Assembly (NCBI GenBank): GCA_964568395.1
Contig: CAZMPN010000029.1
Location: 1-13,562 of the forward strand
Direction of reading: 5' to 3'
Source: UBA6016 sp964568395
Lineage (GTDB): Bacteria > Campylobacterota > Campylobacteria > Campylobacterales > UBA6016
DNA: 13,562 nucleotides
Each line of letters starts with the position of its first letter. Positions within the stretch are counted from its first letter, which is position 1. The notes under the pieces are model-generated. The model worked only from the letters and a program-made list of their open reading frames with translations. It searched no databases and was not told the origin of the DNA. The position numbers were made by a program, and so were the translations under genes. Shown here in pieces: positions 12,295-13,562 of this stretch.

Positions 12295-12318
12295 AAAACC
12301 CGGGGAAGGCGCCCCGGG
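12293..12318 (-). terminator. Intrinsic terminator of the nifK operon
   Basis: CCCGGGG (12299-12305) pairs with CCCCGGG (12312-12318) around a six-base loop, giving a 7-bp all-GC stem. Read on the minus strand it is followed at once by six Ts (12298-12293), and it lies 20 bases after the nifK stop. On the plus strand no T-run follows, so it terminates only the nif direction; the T-run touches the end of the PIN toxin gene. Confidence 0.9.
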
Positions 12319-12338
12319 AAACAAGGAGTGGATGAAAT

Positions 12339-13562
12339 TTATCTGACTAGGTCGAAGAAGTAGTCGGTTTTTGCGATTGTGTTTGTCTCTTCGTCTAGTT
12401 TGTCTAGAACTTTGTTTACTATCCAAGATAGTAGGTTGATACCGCCCTCATACCCATGGATAGAGTATCTGTGAGTGTGGTGTCTGTCAAAAATCGGGAA
12501 GCCTATTCTGATTAGAGGAGTTTTTGTATCTCTCTCTAGCTCTTTACCGTAGCTGTTTCCGATCATGAAATCAACCGGCTCTGTAAATAGGAAGCTTCTC
12601 ATGTGCCATAGGTCTTTTCCGGCCCATACATGGCAGCTGTCTTTTGCAGGACAAGTGTCAAGAAGCGCTCTCATCTCTGCTTCCCAACCCTCTGGAGCGT
12701 TGTGGCAAAGGACGTGAGTCGGCTCGGCGCCCATCTCTATTAGGAAAGATACCATTCCCAGTAGGAAATCAGGGTCGCCCCAGATAGCGAATTTTTTGTC
12801 GTGCATATACGGATAGCTGTCTTGCATTGCATCGACAAGTCTGCCTCTAGCCGTAGTTATTTCGGCCGGAACCGGTTTGCCGGTCATTTTTGAAAGAGCC
12901 ATTACAAATTCGTCGGTACCTTTAAGGCCTATCGGATTGCAAGTGGCAACCTCTTGTTTGTATTTGTTTTTCAAAGTCTTCATTATTTTTTTCGTAGCGT
13001 ATTTTTGAAGACTGATTGTCGCTTTAGAGTTTACCGCATCTTTTAGGTCGGCAAGGCTAGTACCGCCTGAGAACATCTGGTAGTTGCCGGCAGGCATATC
13101 CCACTGCTCGCTCACGTCGCCTAGAGTGATCGTAGGGCCGAACGCTTCAGCCATTTTTTTGACTTCCCTGATACTTCCGATATATGTCTCAAAACCAGGA
13201 AGGATGTTTATTTTGTCAGTTTTCTCAGGTTTTGCTACGCCCATTTGCGTAATCATAGAGAACATCATATTTTCGTAACCGGTTATGTGCGAACCGACGA
13301 AGCTCGGAGTGTGCGCATACGGAACCGGGAACTCTTCAGGAATCGAACCGGCCTCTCTTGCGTTTCCTATAAACGCTTGAAGGTCGTCACCGATAACTTC
13401 GGCCATACAAGTCGTAGAAACCGCTATCATTTCAGGTTTGTACATCTCATAGCAGTTTTGTAGGCCGTCGACCATATTTTTAAGACCGCCGAAAACCGCA
13501 GCATCTTCTGTCATGGAGTCCGATACTACAGGCGTCGGCTCTTTGAAATGTCTTGTAAAATA
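12339..13562 (-). CDS. nifK: NifK, nitrogenase MoFe protein beta subunit (5' end outside window)
   Basis: The beta chain of dinitrogenase. The visible 407 residues begin YFTRHFKEPTPVVSDSMTED at the window edge, in frame and without a start, and end in the typical DLVR. The P-cluster ligand equivalent to Azotobacter beta-Cys153 is present in MIAVSTTCMAEVIGDD, as is the conserved serine in HTPSFVGSH (beta-Ser188 equivalent). Against the usual roughly 510-520 residues, about 100 N-terminal residues, with two further P-cluster cysteines, lie to the right. An ATG at 13514 is internal (SDSMTEDAAVFGG) and is not the start. NifD and NifH are presumably upstream. The gene is closed by the terminator at 12293-12318. 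Confidence 0.97.
   Translation of the reverse strand, partial: YFTRHFKEPTPVVSDSMTEDAAVFGGLKNMVDGLQNCYEMYKPEMIAVSTTCMAEVIGDDLQAFIGNAREAGSIPEEFPVPYAHTPSFVGSHITGYENMMFSMITQMGVAKPEKTDKINILPGFETYIGSIREVKKMAEAFGPTITLGDVSEQWDMPAGNYQMFSGGTSLADLKDAVNSKATISLQKYATKKIMKTLKNKYKQEVATCNPIGLKGTDEFVMALSKMTGKPVPAEITTARGRLVDAMQDSYPYMHDKKFAIWGDPDFLLGMVSFLIEMGAEPTHVLCHNAPEGWEAEMRALLDTCPAKDSCHVWAGKDLWHMRSFLFTEPVDFMIGNSYGKELERDTKTPLIRIGFPIFDRHHTHRYSIHGYEGGINLLSWIVNKVLDKLDEETNTIAKTDYFFDLVR

Noticed and set aside
12323..12346. AAGGAG followed by ATG and four codons to TGA on the plus strand
   Set aside because: Only four codons long; it lies in the short nifK 3' untranslated region and over the nifK end, and looks accidental.
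13084..13463. Plus-strand frames opposite nifK
   Set aside because: Overlap a strongly conserved nifK coding region; no independent start signals.

Overview
The window reads as chromosomal DNA of a nitrogen-fixing Campylobacterota (epsilonproteobacterium). Three things point there. The tmRNA tag begins ANN, as Campylobacter-type tags do. Promoters are recognisable mainly by TATAAT-like -10 boxes preceded by AT-rich DNA. The compact nif gene order, with small ferredoxins and a P-II protein inside the operon, also fits. I cannot name the genus. Base composition is moderate in the nif and helicase genes and visibly AT-richer from about 10.5 kb to 12.3 kb.

Layout: (1) Bases 1-155, minus strand, are the 5' part of tmRNA (ssrA), cut by the window edge, with its promoter just upstream. 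(2) 262-669, minus, is a single-domain histidine phosphotransfer (Hpt) protein. Divergent from it, 811-2346, plus, is a membrane-anchored PAS-PAS-GGDEF diguanylate cyclase. (3) 2383-7623, minus, is one tight operon read leftward: nifE, nifN, an apparent 36-residue small ORF, nifX, the NifX-associated DUF269 gene, a 2x[4Fe-4S] nif ferredoxin (fdxB type), a P-II family protein with a shortened T-loop, nifW, nifZ and a [2Fe-2S] ferredoxin. (4) 7726-12294, plus, is a block unrelated to nitrogen fixation: an unrecognised 174-residue protein coupled to a DEAD-box RNA helicase, a class II Fic protein coupled to a TOPRIM-domain protein, and a Phd/PIN toxin-antitoxin pair with its own strong promoter. 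(5) 12339-13562, minus, is the 3' four fifths of nifK, followed by a clear intrinsic terminator; the rest of nifK, and presumably nifD and nifH, lie outside to the right.

How the genes work together: NifK is the beta subunit of the MoFe nitrogenase. NifE and NifN form the scaffold on which FeMo-cofactor is matured. NifX and the DUF269 protein handle cofactor precursors. NifW and NifZ act in maturation and protection of the MoFe protein and its P-clusters. The two ferredoxins are candidate electron donors for cofactor synthesis or for nitrogenase itself. The P-II-like protein may sense nitrogen or energy status for this system. The opposite-strand block between nifK and nifE separates the structural operon from the cofactor operon and carries the accessory genes.

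The least explained items are the small ORF filling the nifN-nifX gap, the P-II protein without the usual T-loop tyrosine, and the Fic-TOPRIM gene pair. No tRNA, rRNA, CRISPR array or insertion sequence was seen. No stretch over 300 bases lacks a gene.
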